The translations under genes were made by a program, and so were the position numbers. Shown one piece after another: positions 1-6,892 of a stretch of 14,974 bases of DNA. Origin of the DNA: Deltaproteobacteria bacterium (GTDB lineage: Bacteria; Desulfobacterota; Desulfobacteria; Desulfobacterales; B30-G6); the NCBI GenBank assembly GCA_003647375.1, contig QMMS01000085.1:1-14974 (forward strand), written 5' to 3'. Within the stretch, counting starts at the first letter, position 1; every line of letters starts with the position of its first letter. The notes beneath the pieces are model-generated. The model saw only the letters and a list, made by a program, of their open reading frames with translations. It ran no database searches and was not told the DNA's origin.

Positions 1-17
1 GCATTCAGATATCTAAT

Positions 18-52
18 ACCTGAACTGAGCGATTTTTATCTCGATCTGCACC
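18..52 (+). repeat. 35-base fragment of the fold-back element, just upstream of nqrA
   Basis: These 35 bases, beginning ACCTGAACTGAGCGATTTTT and ending GATCTGCACC, are identical to the reverse complement of 10103-10137, which is the right end of the fold-back element at 9973-10140. Similarity stops at 52, so this is one end of the element without its interior or partner end. It stops 7 bases before the nqrA start codon and occupies the space where a ribosome binding site and promoter would be expected. Confidence 0.8.
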
Positions 53-59
53 AAAACCT

Positions 60-1400
60 ATGAAATCCATACAAATTCAAAAGGGATATGATCTGCCGAT
101 ATCCGGAGAACCTTCCAGGGAGCTGGTTCGGATAGAAACACCCGAATGTGTGGCATCACTGCCGGAGCGGATACCCTTTGTGAAACCGAGATTGGCTGTA
201 AAAGAGGGCGATAGGGTTAAAATCGGATCCATTCTTTTCGAAGACAAGCGAAACCCCGACGTAAAATTTCTCTCCCCGGGCGGTGGTAGCATTCAGCAGA
301 TCAACTTTGGAAAAAGGCGTGTTATCAAAGAAATCATCATCAAACTTGATGAGGAAGAAAAGCGGGAACTATTTGAGACATACGCTGAAACAGACATGGA
401 TATCATCAAACGGCCGGACCTAGTCAGCGCAATTATGAGGGGTGGCTGCTGGGGGCTGTTCCGGGTATTGCCCTTTGGTGATATCCCGGACCAGGAAATA
501 GAACCCCCTTCCATTATTGTGAACATCGATTCCAAAGAGCCTTTCCAGCCTTCCCCGGAAGTGTATCTCAACAATGCCGTTGATTTGTTTCGATTTGGCG
601 TCGACATTCTGAAAAAACTATCTAAAAATGTTCATTTGACTGTCACCGACAAGCATGCTGCAAAAACGCAATTGAACGGCACGCCGACCCATATCATGAA
701 GGGTCCATACCCTGCCGGAGAGCCGGGTGTACTGCTTTACCATACCAAACATCATCCAGAGGAAAACAATGCCTGGACCATCACCGGGCAAAATCTGCTT
801 CTTCTGGCAGGCTTGTTGAAACAGGGGTATTATCCCATCGAACGGACCATGGTTGTTGCCGGGAGCGGGGCAAACCATCAACGGCATCTGGCAACGCGAA
901 TCGGTGTTCCATTGCGTCTTGTCGCGGGAGAATCACCGGATGCAACCGGCCGGTCACGGTTTATCGCCGGAGGCCTTTTCAGCGGTTATCCATCGGAGAA
1001 AGATTCTTTTCTGGGGCTTTATGAAACCGCCTTGATTATTCTGCCGGAAGGTGACGAAAAGGAACTGTTTGGATTCGCACGACCGGGTTTCCACAAGCCG
1101 AGTTATTCCAGGGCGTTTTTATCTTCTTTAAGCAGGGATCCTTTCTCTATGGATTGTGGCATGCATGGAGAGGTGCGGGCCTGTATCAATTGTGGATACT
1201 GTTCAGAAGTCTGTGCGGTGGACATCCTGCCGCAGTTTACGCTCAAGAGTATCCTGGCCGGGGAGGTGGAAGAGTCCCTGGCCCATGGCCTGCTTGACTG
1301 CGTGTCATGCGGACTGTGCACTTATGTGTGCCCTTCCAAAATCGATATCTGTGCCGGCCTGCAACAAGCCAGAGATGCTTATTGTAAGGAGATATCGTAG
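60..1400 (+). CDS. nqrA: Na+-translocating NADH:quinone oxidoreductase subunit A, with two ferredoxin-type 4Fe-4S motifs
   Basis: NqrA is the cytoplasmic subunit of the Na+-pumping NADH:quinone oxidoreductase and is related to RnfC. The N-terminus (KGYDLPISGEPS) and the blocks LFEDKRNPDVKFLSPGGG, GPYPAGEPG and ELFGFARPG match NqrA, and the length of 446 residues is normal. The tail is unusual. It contains C375-x2-C378-x2-C381-x3-C385 and C414-x2-C417-x2-C420-x3-C424-P, two complete 4Fe-4S motifs like those of RnfC. From memory, the Vibrio NqrA has lost most of these cysteines, keeping only a CTFVCPGK remnant. The gene is NqrA rather than RnfC because nqrB-F follow and NqrF lies at the end. 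The start is fixed by alignment to the Vibrio N-terminus, although no clear Shine-Dalgarno sequence precedes it: the upstream bases belong to a repeat. The promoter is not visible or lies outside the window. Confidence 0.95.
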   Translation: MKSIQIQKGYDLPISGEPSRELVRIETPECVASLPERIPFVKPRLAVKEGDRVKIGSILFEDKRNPDVKFLSPGGGSIQQINFGKRRVIKEIIIKLDEEEKRELFETYAETDMDIIKRPDLVSAIMRGGCWGLFRVLPFGDIPDQEIEPPSIIVNIDSKEPFQPSPEVYLNNAVDLFRFGVDILKKLSKNVHLTVTDKHAAKTQLNGTPTHIMKGPYPAGEPGVLLYHTKHHPEENNAWTITGQNLLLLAGLLKQGYYPIERTMVVAGSGANHQRHLATRIGVPLRLVAGESPDATGRSRFIAGGLFSGYPSEKDSFLGLYETALIILPEGDEKELFGFARPGFHKPSYSRAFLSSLSRDPFSMDCGMHGEVRACINCGYCSEVCAVDILPQFTLKSILAGEVEESLAHGLLDCVSCGLCTYVCPSKIDICAGLQQARDAYCKEIS

Positions 1401-1413
1401 CGGAAGGGGATAC

Positions 1414-1557
1414 GTTTATTGAGCTTGTTGAGTTTCTTGAGTTCATTGAGTTGCTGAACAGGGGAAGTGTTGATGAATGCCGCTTATCAGTACCAATATA
1501 CCAGTTGCCCTGAACAACTCAATAAACCCAACGAACTCAATGAACCCAATGAACATG
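1414..1557. repeat. Imperfect inverted array of TTGAGTT-like units between nqrA and nqrB (copy 1)
   Basis: The left arm (1414-1457) is a run of short units, each TTG or TTS followed by AGTT or similar. A spacer with ATATACCAG follows, then a right arm (about 1514-1554) of AACTCAA/AACCCAA-like units that is largely complementary to the left arm. The transcript could fold into a long imperfect hairpin. The same architecture, including the ATATACCAG spacer word, occurs in the nqrE-nqrF gap at 4754-4881, so this is a dispersed family rather than chance low complexity. It contains no gene. Confidence 0.8.
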
Positions 1558-1584
1558 ACAACACAGTGAGTAGGGTCCAGTGAG

Positions 1585-2802
1585 ATGCTTAATGGTTACG
1601 CCTTTTTTAAAGATCATATGAGACTCATACAAACCATATTCGATAAAAACCGCAAGCACTTTGAAAAGGACGGTAAGTTGTCATTCTTATATCCTTTTTA
1701 TGATGCGACGGAGACGTTTTTCTTTATTCCAGGGCGTTCCACCCGGATGGATTCTCATGTTCGTGACAGCCTTGATCTGAAACGATACATGAGTTTCGTC
1801 ATCCTGGCGCTCATGCCGCCATTTCTGTTCGGTATCTACAATGCCGGTTACCAGTCGAATCTTTTTTCAGGTAAAAGCCTGGATTTCATATCCATTGTTT
1901 TATGCGGACTTGGTCTGGTTCTTCCCATTGTGCTGGTCTCTTATCTGGTCGGATTTTTCTGGGAAACAACCTTTGCTTCCATACGAAATCATCCCATCAG
2001 TGAAGGGTTTCTCGTTACCGGTCTCTTGTTTCCCATGACACTGCCACCGACTATCCCGCTCTGGCAGGTAGCCATCGGCATCTCTTTTGGTGTGGTTATC
2101 GGTAAAGAGATTTTTGGAGGAACCGGTCGAAACATACTGAATCCGGCATTGACCGGGAGAGCATTTCTGTTTTTTGCATATCCCGGAAATATGTCGGGTG
2201 ATCCTGTATGGATAGCGGTTAGCAAGGTCAAAGAAACGGTTGTCGATACAGTCAGCAGCGCCACTCCCCTGGCCATCGTCAAACTGGTCGAATCCGGCGA
2301 CAGGATTGAATCGGTCCTGTCGAATGCGGACTACACATTTTTAACATTGCTCACCGGACGCTATCCCGGAAGTATCGGTGCCACGTCTGCACTGCTCTGT
2401 TTCATGGGCGCTGGATTGTTGATCCTAGCGGGTATTGCGAGTTTCAGGATTGTTGTCGGTGGTGTCGTCGGCGTCCTGTCAATGGGGCTGCTTCTGAACC
2501 TGTTGGCCGGCGAATCCACCGCCGCATGGTTTTCGTTGAATCCCCTTTACCATCTGGTCATGGGAGGGGCTGCCTTTGGAATTGCCTACATGGCCACAGA
2601 CCCGGTTTCCGCCCCCGGCATGAACGGTGCCAGGTGGATCTATGGGTTTTGCATCGGTGTCCTGACTGTCTTGATCCGTGTTTTCAACCCCGCTTTTCCG
2701 GAAGGTGTCATGCTGGCAATACTTTTCATGAATCTGTTTTCGCCGCTGTTCGACTATTTCACCATCAAGGTCAGGCTGAAGAAAAGGATCGTCAATGTCT
2801 AG
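1585..2802 (+). CDS. nqrB: Na+-translocating NADH:quinone oxidoreductase subunit B (membrane, covalent FMN)
   Basis: NqrB is the large integral-membrane subunit that carries a covalently bound FMN and forms part of the Na+ pathway. Family blocks are clear: HVRDSLDLKRYM, GIYNAGYQS, NHPISEGFLVTG, GKEIFGGTGRNILNPALTGRAFLFFAYP and MATDPVSAPG. The flavinylation site is T227 in D221-T-V-S-S-A-T227, where the usual S-G-A-T has Ser for Gly. Many hydrophobic segments follow from residue 68. The chosen start has TAGGG 9 bases upstream. An in-frame ATG at 1618 (MRLIQTIFDKN) fits the Vibrio N-terminus more closely but has no obvious ribosome binding site, so the first 11 residues are uncertain. The gene follows nqrA across a 184-base repeat-bearing gap and overlaps nqrC by 8 bases. 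Confidence 0.96.
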   Translation: MLNGYAFFKDHMRLIQTIFDKNRKHFEKDGKLSFLYPFYDATETFFFIPGRSTRMDSHVRDSLDLKRYMSFVILALMPPFLFGIYNAGYQSNLFSGKSLDFISIVLCGLGLVLPIVLVSYLVGFFWETTFASIRNHPISEGFLVTGLLFPMTLPPTIPLWQVAIGISFGVVIGKEIFGGTGRNILNPALTGRAFLFFAYPGNMSGDPVWIAVSKVKETVVDTVSSATPLAIVKLVESGDRIESVLSNADYTFLTLLTGRYPGSIGATSALLCFMGAGLLILAGIASFRIVVGGVVGVLSMGLLLNLLAGESTAAWFSLNPLYHLVMGGAAFGIAYMATDPVSAPGMNGARWIYGFCIGVLTVLIRVFNPAFPEGVMLAILFMNLFSPLFDYFTIKVRLKKRIVNV

Positions 2803-3508
2803 TTATGTCAAATCCATTCTTTTTGCTTTGACGACCGCTGTCATCTGCAGTTTTCTGTTGACGGCGGCTTCAGCGGGACTGAAAGGGTTTCAGCTGGAGA
2901 ACATTGACGTAGACAAGAAAAAAAATATTTTGATGGCGGTGGGCCTGGTGGATAGCGAGGAGTCGTATCAAAAAAATGATATCCTGGACATATACGGGAA
3001 GAACATTCAGAGTTTGCGGATATCGCCGGAAGGTGAGGTTGTAGGACAGGACAAAGCGTCTGAAGCGTCACTGCCCATCTATATCTATTCAAAAGGCAGA
3101 GAAATCACTTCTTACATCATACCGATCAATGCCAGGGGATTATGGGGGAAAATTTTCGGGTATCTGGCACTGAACAGCGACGGATCCACCGTCACGGGGT
3201 TTACAGTATATAAACACTCTGAAACACCCGGCCTGGGTGGAGAGATCGAAAAACGATGGTTCCAGAAAAATTTCGAAGGAAAAAAAATATTGGATAAGGT
3301 AGGTGGTTTTGCCTCGATTTCGATTGCCAAAGGCCTCCTGCCGGAATCGTTTCCGCAGGACAAACTTCCCAATTATGTTGACGGCATCAGCGGTGCCACA
3401 TTGACCGGCAAGTACCTTACCGCCGGCCTGAAGACTGTTCTGCAGGCGTATGAGCCCGTATCCATAAAATTCAGGACCAAGCAACCCATACAGATCAGGG
3501 AAAAATGA
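2795..3508 (+). CDS. nqrC: Na+-translocating NADH:quinone oxidoreductase subunit C (covalent FMN)
   Basis: NqrC is anchored by one N-terminal transmembrane helix (about residues 6-27) and carries a covalent FMN in an FMN-binding domain, passing electrons between the Fe-S clusters and NqrB. The attachment motif is V195-D-G-I-S-G-A-T202, with T202 as the predicted flavinylated residue. The upstream sequence SETPGLGGEIEKRWFQKNF is the typical NqrC/RnfG block. The length of 237 residues is slightly short for the family but nothing is missing. The start lies 8 bases inside nqrB and the stop overlaps nqrD by 4 bases (ATGA), so translation is probably coupled. ApbE, the flavin transferase needed to modify T202, is not encoded in this window. 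Confidence 0.96.
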   Translation: MSSYVKSILFALTTAVICSFLLTAASAGLKGFQLENIDVDKKKNILMAVGLVDSEESYQKNDILDIYGKNIQSLRISPEGEVVGQDKASEASLPIYIYSKGREITSYIIPINARGLWGKIFGYLALNSDGSTVTGFTVYKHSETPGLGGEIEKRWFQKNFEGKKILDKVGGFASISIAKGLLPESFPQDKLPNYVDGISGATLTGKYLTAGLKTVLQAYEPVSIKFRTKQPIQIREK

Positions 3509-4125
3509 AGCTGACAAAAACAAAGCATTACAAGGCGTTTTCAGTACCACTGTTGCAGGAGAATCCCATCTCCAGACAGATGCTTGGCATCTGTTCTGCC
3601 TTGGCGGTAACTGTCCAAATGAAAACAGCGATTGTCATGGGACTCTCTCTGACGTTTGTGTTGTCATTTTCAAACCTGACCATATCTCTGATGCGTAATG
3701 TCATACCCCGGAATATACGGATGATTGTGGAGTTGAGTGTCATCGCATCTCTGGTGATTGTAGCCGACGAGATATTGCGGGCTTTTTTATACGATATCAG
3801 CAAGCAGTTGTCCGTTTTCGTGGGGCTGATCATCACCAATTGTATTGTGATGGGACGGGCGGAAACATACGCACTGGGGCATCCACCGGGGCTTTCTTTT
3901 ATGGACGGCCTTGGGAATGGCGCGGGATACAGCTCGGTTTTAATTTCCGTTGCCCTCATCCGGGAGTTGCTCGGTTCCGGAAAGCTATTGGGATATCAGG
4001 TCATTCCAAGCATGGCGTATGACCTGGGCTATGAAAACATGGGATTCATGCTGCTGGCGCCGGCTGCCTTCATTATCATCGGACTCCTGGTATGGCTTCA
4101 AAACTGGCTAACGAGCGATAGGTGA
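3505..4125 (+). CDS. nqrD: Na+-translocating NADH:quinone oxidoreductase subunit D (membrane)
   Basis: NqrD is an integral-membrane subunit of about six helices, homologous to RnfE. Together with NqrE it holds an Fe-S cluster within the membrane. The protein has 206 residues with the family blocks [44 protein letters not shown] and [16 protein letters not shown]30 (in LGICSALAV) and C113 (in [11 protein letters not shown]) match the two cluster cysteines known in the Vibrio enzyme. The start overlaps the nqrC stop by ATGA, and the stop lies 2 bases before the preferred nqrE start. Confidence 0.96.
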   Translation: MKLTKTKHYKAFSVPLLQENPISRQMLGICSALAVTVQMKTAIVMGLSLTFVLSFSNLTISLMRNVIPRNIRMIVELSVIASLVIVADEILRAFLYDISKQLSVFVGLIITNCIVMGRAETYALGHPPGLSFMDGLGNGAGYSSVLISVALIRELLGSGKLLGYQVIPSMAYDLGYENMGFMLLAPAAFIIIGLLVWLQNWLTSDR

Positions 4126-4127
4126 TC

Positions 4128-4736
4128 ATGGAAAATCTGATCAGTATATTTTTGAACTCCGTGTTCGTCGGCAATATTCTGCTGGCGTACTTCCTGGGCA
4201 TGTGCTCGTTCGTTGCCATATCCAAGAATATGGAGACGTCCATCGGTTTGGGGTTTGCCGTTGTTTTCGTGCTTTCCATCACCGCACCTATGAACTGGCT
4301 GATCTACGCCTATCTGTTGTCACCCGGTGCACTTGCCTGGGCGGGGCTGCCGAATGTTGACCTCAGCTATTTGAAATTTATTACCTTTATCGCTGTTATC
4401 GCTGCCATGGTGCAGGCGGTTGAAATGGTCATCGACAGGTTTTCGCCGATTCTCTACAATGCATTGGGGGTTTTTCTTCCCTTGATAACGGTCAACTGTG
4501 CCATACTGGGGACTTCCCTTTTTATGGTGGAACGGGATTACACTTTTATGGAATCGCTGGTTTTTGGTATCGGATCCGGTACGGGGTGGCTTCTTGCCAT
4601 CGTATCCATGGCCGCAATTCGGATTAAGCTGAGATATGCCGACGTTCCAGAAGGTCTGCAGGGGTTTGGTATTACGATGATTGTCACGGGACTGATGGCC
4701 ATGGGGTTTATGCTGTTTTCGGGAATAACGATTTAG
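4128..4736 (+). CDS. nqrE: Na+-translocating NADH:quinone oxidoreductase subunit E (membrane)
   Basis: NqrE is an integral-membrane subunit homologous to RnfA that pairs with NqrD around an intramembrane Fe-S cluster. Blocks typical of NqrE are [23 protein letters not shown] (residues 21-43), [21 protein letters not shown] and [17 protein letters not shown]. The cluster cysteines are C26 and C124. The ATG at 4128 is preferred over an in-frame GTG at 4122, which would add two residues, for two reasons: MENLISIF matches the Vibrio N-terminus and puts the first cysteine at position 26, and AGGTG at 4120-4124 can serve as the ribosome binding site. A 231-base gap with a second repeat copy separates it from nqrF. 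Confidence 0.95.
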   Translation: MENLISIFLNSVFVGNILLAYFLGMCSFVAISKNMETSIGLGFAVVFVLSITAPMNWLIYAYLLSPGALAWAGLPNVDLSYLKFITFIAVIAAMVQAVEMVIDRFSPILYNALGVFLPLITVNCAILGTSLFMVERDYTFMESLVFGIGSGTGWLLAIVSMAAIRIKLRYADVPEGLQGFGITMIVTGLMAMGFMLFSGITI

Positions 4737-4753
4737 AAGGGTTCAAGGGGAAT

Positions 4754-4881
4754 CGTGTTGGTTGAGTTTATTGCGTTTCTTGGGTTCATTGTGTTGCTGA
4801 ATGGAGAAGAGCTAACGGCCATATACCAGGTGCTATGAGCAACTCAAAAAACACAATGGACTCAAGGAACCCAACAAACAC
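4754..4881. repeat. Imperfect inverted array of TTGAGTT-like units between nqrE and nqrF (copy 2)
   Basis: This has the same build as 1414-1557. A left arm of GTTGAGTTTATTG/GGTTCATTGTG units is followed by GTTGCTGAA, a spacer with ATATACCAG, then a right arm of AACTCAA, CACAATG and AACCCAAC units. It is about 16 bases shorter than the first copy, mainly in the spacer. Downstream, 4895-4915 holds a small imperfect hairpin (GATACCC with GGGTCGTATC) without a T tract, so it is not a typical intrinsic terminator. No open reading frame is supported in this gap. Confidence 0.75.
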
Positions 4882-4942
4882 AGACAGTGAAAATGATACC
4901 CTTCAGGGTCGTATCTAAATAAAAGCGGCACAGTTGCGTATC

Positions 4943-4965
4943 ATAAAATCGTGGAACGATTTTAT
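4943..4965. promoter_or_regulatory. Perfect 10-base inverted repeat overlapping the nqrF translation start region
   Basis: ATAAAATCGT (4943-4952), loop GGA (4953-4955), then ACGATTTTAT (4956-4965) form a perfect palindrome ending 2 bases before the nqrF ATG. The only purine-rich candidate ribosome binding site, GTGGAA, lies across the loop. It could be a protein operator or an mRNA hairpin that modulates nqrF translation. A related, looser palindrome sharing ACGATTTTAT lies at 6838-6858. Confidence 0.5.
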
Positions 4966-4967
4966 TT

Positions 4968-6194
4968 ATGATCTACTTTATCGGCACAATTGTTTTTTCA
5001 TCGGTCATTATGTTGCTGGTCGGCTTGCTTCTGCTGGTTGAGGCCAAGGTTGTCCTGAAAGGGAACCGGTCCGTCATGATTAATGACGATGCGGATAAGG
5101 TCCTTCAGGTTGATACCGGCACCAGTCTTTTGAAGGCATTGTCGAACAACAATATATTTATCCCATCCGCCTGTGGCGGAGGTGGATCCTGCGGCATGTG
5201 CAAATGCAGGGTAGAAGAAGGTGTCCAGGGTTTTCTTCCTACGGAGCTGGCTCATATCAACCGCAAAGAAAAGCAGGAGAATATCCATCTGGCGTGCCAA
5301 CTCAAGGTAAAAGAAGATCTGAAGATCCGGATTCCTGAAGACATTCTGGAGGTAAAAAAATATCATGCAACGGTGGTATCGAACGACAACGTGGCCACCT
5401 TCATCAAGGATCTTATTCTCGAGTTGGAGGCGGATGAGTCTCTTGATTTTGATGCCGGTGCTTATGTACAGATCGATGTTCCGGAATACCAACTTTCCTT
5501 TTCTGAGTTTAGAAAACGTGTGGGGAAGCGATTTCAGCCTGCCTGGGACCGTTTCGACCTCTGGGGACTGCGCTCCAAGTCTGAGGAGGCCATTTTCCGT
5601 GCTTACTCCCTGGCTAACCCACCTTCCGAAAACAAGCGCCTCCGATTTACCATCCGGATCGCTACACCACCACCAGGCAAACAAGAGGCACCCCCGGGCA
5701 AAGGTTCGTCCTATATTTTTAATTTGAATCCCGGTGACACGCTCACGTTAAGTGGTCCCTACGGCGATTTCTTTGTTAAAAAGACGCAAAGAGAAATGTG
5801 TTTTGTGGGGGGTGGGGCAGGCATGGCGCCTTTGAGAAGCCAAGTCCTGCACCATTTGGAGACCCTCAAAACCAAAAGAACCCTGTCTTTCTGGTACGGG
5901 GCGCGATCGAAGCAGGAGTTGTTTTTTGATGATGAGTTCAAGGCGCTCGAGGAAAGGTATGACAATTTTTCATTCAACGTGGCACTGTCGGATCCACAAC
6001 CGGAGGATGACTGGGATGCCATGACAGGTTATATCCATCAAAATCTAAGGGATCATTATCTGGCGGAACACGAAGATCCCACTGAAATCGAGTATTATCT
6101 TTGCGGCCCACCCATGATGATCGAAGCCATCGAACAGATGCTGGATGATCTGGGGGTGGATCCGGAGATGATCGCCTTCGACAAGTTTAGTTAA
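4968..6194 (+). CDS. nqrF: Na+-translocating NADH:quinone oxidoreductase subunit F (NADH dehydrogenase, 2Fe-2S/FAD)
   Basis: NqrF is the electron entry point: it oxidises NADH with FAD and passes electrons to a 2Fe-2S cluster. Domain order is an N-terminal membrane helix (residues 4-26), a plant-type ferredoxin domain with C69-x5-C75-x2-C78 and C110 as cluster ligands, an FAD domain with R211-A-Y-S214, and an NAD domain with GGGAGMAPLRS (281-291) and C379-G-P-P. The C-terminus (EMIAFDKFS) is like that of other NqrF proteins. The length of 408 residues is standard. No strong Shine-Dalgarno sequence precedes the ATG; a perfect palindrome does. The stop codon overlaps the end of the opposite-strand FTR gene by 4 bases. 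No nqrM follows. Confidence 0.97.
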   Translation: MIYFIGTIVFSSVIMLLVGLLLLVEAKVVLKGNRSVMINDDADKVLQVDTGTSLLKALSNNNIFIPSACGGGGSCGMCKCRVEEGVQGFLPTELAHINRKEKQENIHLACQLKVKEDLKIRIPEDILEVKKYHATVVSNDNVATFIKDLILELEADESLDFDAGAYVQIDVPEYQLSFSEFRKRVGKRFQPAWDRFDLWGLRSKSEEAIFRAYSLANPPSENKRLRFTIRIATPPPGKQEAPPGKGSSYIFNLNPGDTLTLSGPYGDFFVKKTQREMCFVGGGAGMAPLRSQVLHHLETLKTKRTLSFWYGARSKQELFFDDEFKALEERYDNFSFNVALSDPQPEDDWDAMTGYIHQNLRDHYLAEHEDPTEIEYYLCGPPMMIEAIEQMLDDLGVDPEMIAFDKFS

Positions 6195-6523
6195 AAACCC
6201 ATCTTTTCAGGGGGGCGGCGTTCGGGTATATATGCTTCTTCCACCTTGCCTTCGTTCCATTCTTTTGAAACGTAGAGGCCGCAATAGCAACTGCCATATT
6301 CCTTGACATCGGGTTCCCTGTAAACACAGGGACAGAGGATGTCCCTGTCGGTATCTCTATCCTCCGATGCCAGTCTGCATGGACATGCCATATATCCGTA
6401 GCGTTCCTTGTTCAGGATGAGAGCGGACAACAGTTCCAGGACGTATGCCCTGTCTTTGTTAAAGTAATACCCTTTGGGTTCCTGTGCCTTACGGAGAATC
6501 TCGAAAAGTTTTTCGGCATCCAT
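6191..6523 (-). CDS. Ferredoxin:thioredoxin reductase catalytic subunit (FTR beta-like)
   Basis: The catalytic subunit of ferredoxin:thioredoxin reductase uses a 4Fe-4S cluster next to a redox disulfide to reduce thioredoxin-like proteins with ferredoxin electrons. The three paired-cysteine signatures are present: C47-P-C49, C64-P-C66 and C79-Y-C81, all expected for the cluster and active site. The length of 110 residues fits a single-domain catalytic subunit. No variable (alpha) subunit is encoded nearby, as is usual in non-photosynthetic anaerobes. Its start overlaps the stop of the upstream glutaredoxin gene by one base (TGATG), so the two are co-translated, and that protein is the obvious candidate partner. 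Its 3' end overlaps nqrF by 4 bases with no terminator between. Confidence 0.92.
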   Translation of the reverse strand: MDAEKLFEILRKAQEPKGYYFNKDRAYVLELLSALILNKERYGYMACPCRLASEDRDTDRDILCPCVYREPDVKEYGSCYCGLYVSKEWNEGKVEEAYIPERRPPEKMGF

Positions 6524-6777
6524 CAGAGTCCCAGCGCCTCCTTTATTTTCTTTTCCTTAAACCCTACAATGACCTCGTCACCGATGATGAGGGTCGGAAA
6601 TGAACATCGCGGATTTAATTTCTTGATATCTTCAATGATGGCTTTTCGTTCCTCACCCTCAAGCAGATCCACATCTACAAATTCATATTGAACCGTACAT
6701 TCATTCAAAAATGTTTTGGTTGATTTGCAATGACTGCAGGTACTTAGCGTGTATAGTTTTACCGGTTTGTCGGTCAT
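6523..6777 (-). CDS. Glutaredoxin-like/NrdH-type thiol-disulfide carrier
   Basis: This is a small (84-residue) thioredoxin-fold protein with the active site C14-S-H-C17 near the N-terminus (LYTLSTCSHCKS) and the cis-proline loop SFPTLIIGDEVIVGF (cis-Pro P61), the hallmarks of the glutaredoxin/NrdH class. It is first in a two-gene minus-strand unit and overlaps the FTR catalytic-subunit gene by one base. It is therefore likely to be reduced by that enzyme with ferredoxin electrons rather than by glutathione; this is inference. AGGAA lies about 6 bases upstream of the start. A promoter is proposed at 6841-6870. Confidence 0.9.
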   Translation of the reverse strand: MTDKPVKLYTLSTCSHCKSTKTFLNECTVQYEFVDVDLLEGEERKAIIEDIKKLNPRCSFPTLIIGDEVIVGFKEKKIKEALGL

Positions 6778-6813
6778 GTTGTGTTCCTTTCCAACGTTGA
6801 GATTTGTTTATTC

Positions 6814-6833
6814 CCCGCTGTTTACAGAGCGGG
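6814..6833 (-). promoter_or_regulatory. Stem-loop in the leader of the glutaredoxin/FTR transcript
   Basis: CCCGCT (6814-6819) and AGCGGG (6828-6833) form a 6-base-pair GC-rich stem with an 8-base loop, between the proposed minus-strand promoter and the glutaredoxin start codon. No T tract follows on either strand, so it looks more like a leader structure than a terminator. Confidence 0.35.
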
Positions 6834-6837
6834 ATAA

Positions 6838-6858
6838 AATAAAATACACGATTTTATT
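6838..6858. promoter_or_regulatory. AT-rich inverted repeat in the divergent promoter region
   Basis: AATAAAAT (6838-6845), loop ACACG, ATTTTATT (6851-6858). It contains ACGATTTTAT (6848-6857), as does the perfect palindrome in front of nqrF. It overlaps the proposed minus-strand -10 region, so it could be an operator for the glutaredoxin/FTR pair. AT-rich DNA makes chance similarity possible. Confidence 0.35.
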
Positions 6859-6870
6859 ATGGCTTGACAA
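6841..6870 (-). promoter_or_regulatory. Candidate sigma-70 promoter for the glutaredoxin/FTR unit
   Basis: Read on the minus strand, TTGTCA (6870-6865), an 18-base spacer and TATTTT (6846-6841) resemble -35 and -10 boxes. The -35 box overlaps the -35 box of the proposed plus-strand promoter, so the two would compete for polymerase. Confidence 0.4.
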
Positions 6871-6892
6871 GGGTTTTATTTTACCCTGGTAT
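6864..6892 (+). promoter_or_regulatory. Candidate sigma-70 promoter for the PilZ gene
   Basis: A consensus -35 TTGACA (6864-6869) is followed after 17 bases by TGGTAT (6887-6892); TATTAT at 6890-6895 is an alternative with a long spacer. The spacer holds an interrupted inverted repeat, AGGGT (6870-6874) with ACCCT (6883-6887), which could be an operator. The leader to the PilZ start would be about 145 bases long. Confidence 0.45.

Noticed and set aside
60..4736. Possibility that the cluster is an Rnf complex, because of the RnfC-like cysteines in the first gene
   Set aside because: The last gene is an NADH-oxidising NqrF with 2Fe-2S, FAD and NAD domains, there is no RnfB, and the gene order A-F and N-terminal motifs are those of Nqr.
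4998..5684. Minus-strand open frame of 228 codons
   Set aside because: It is antisense to the ferredoxin and FAD domains of nqrF and has no recognisable family motif.
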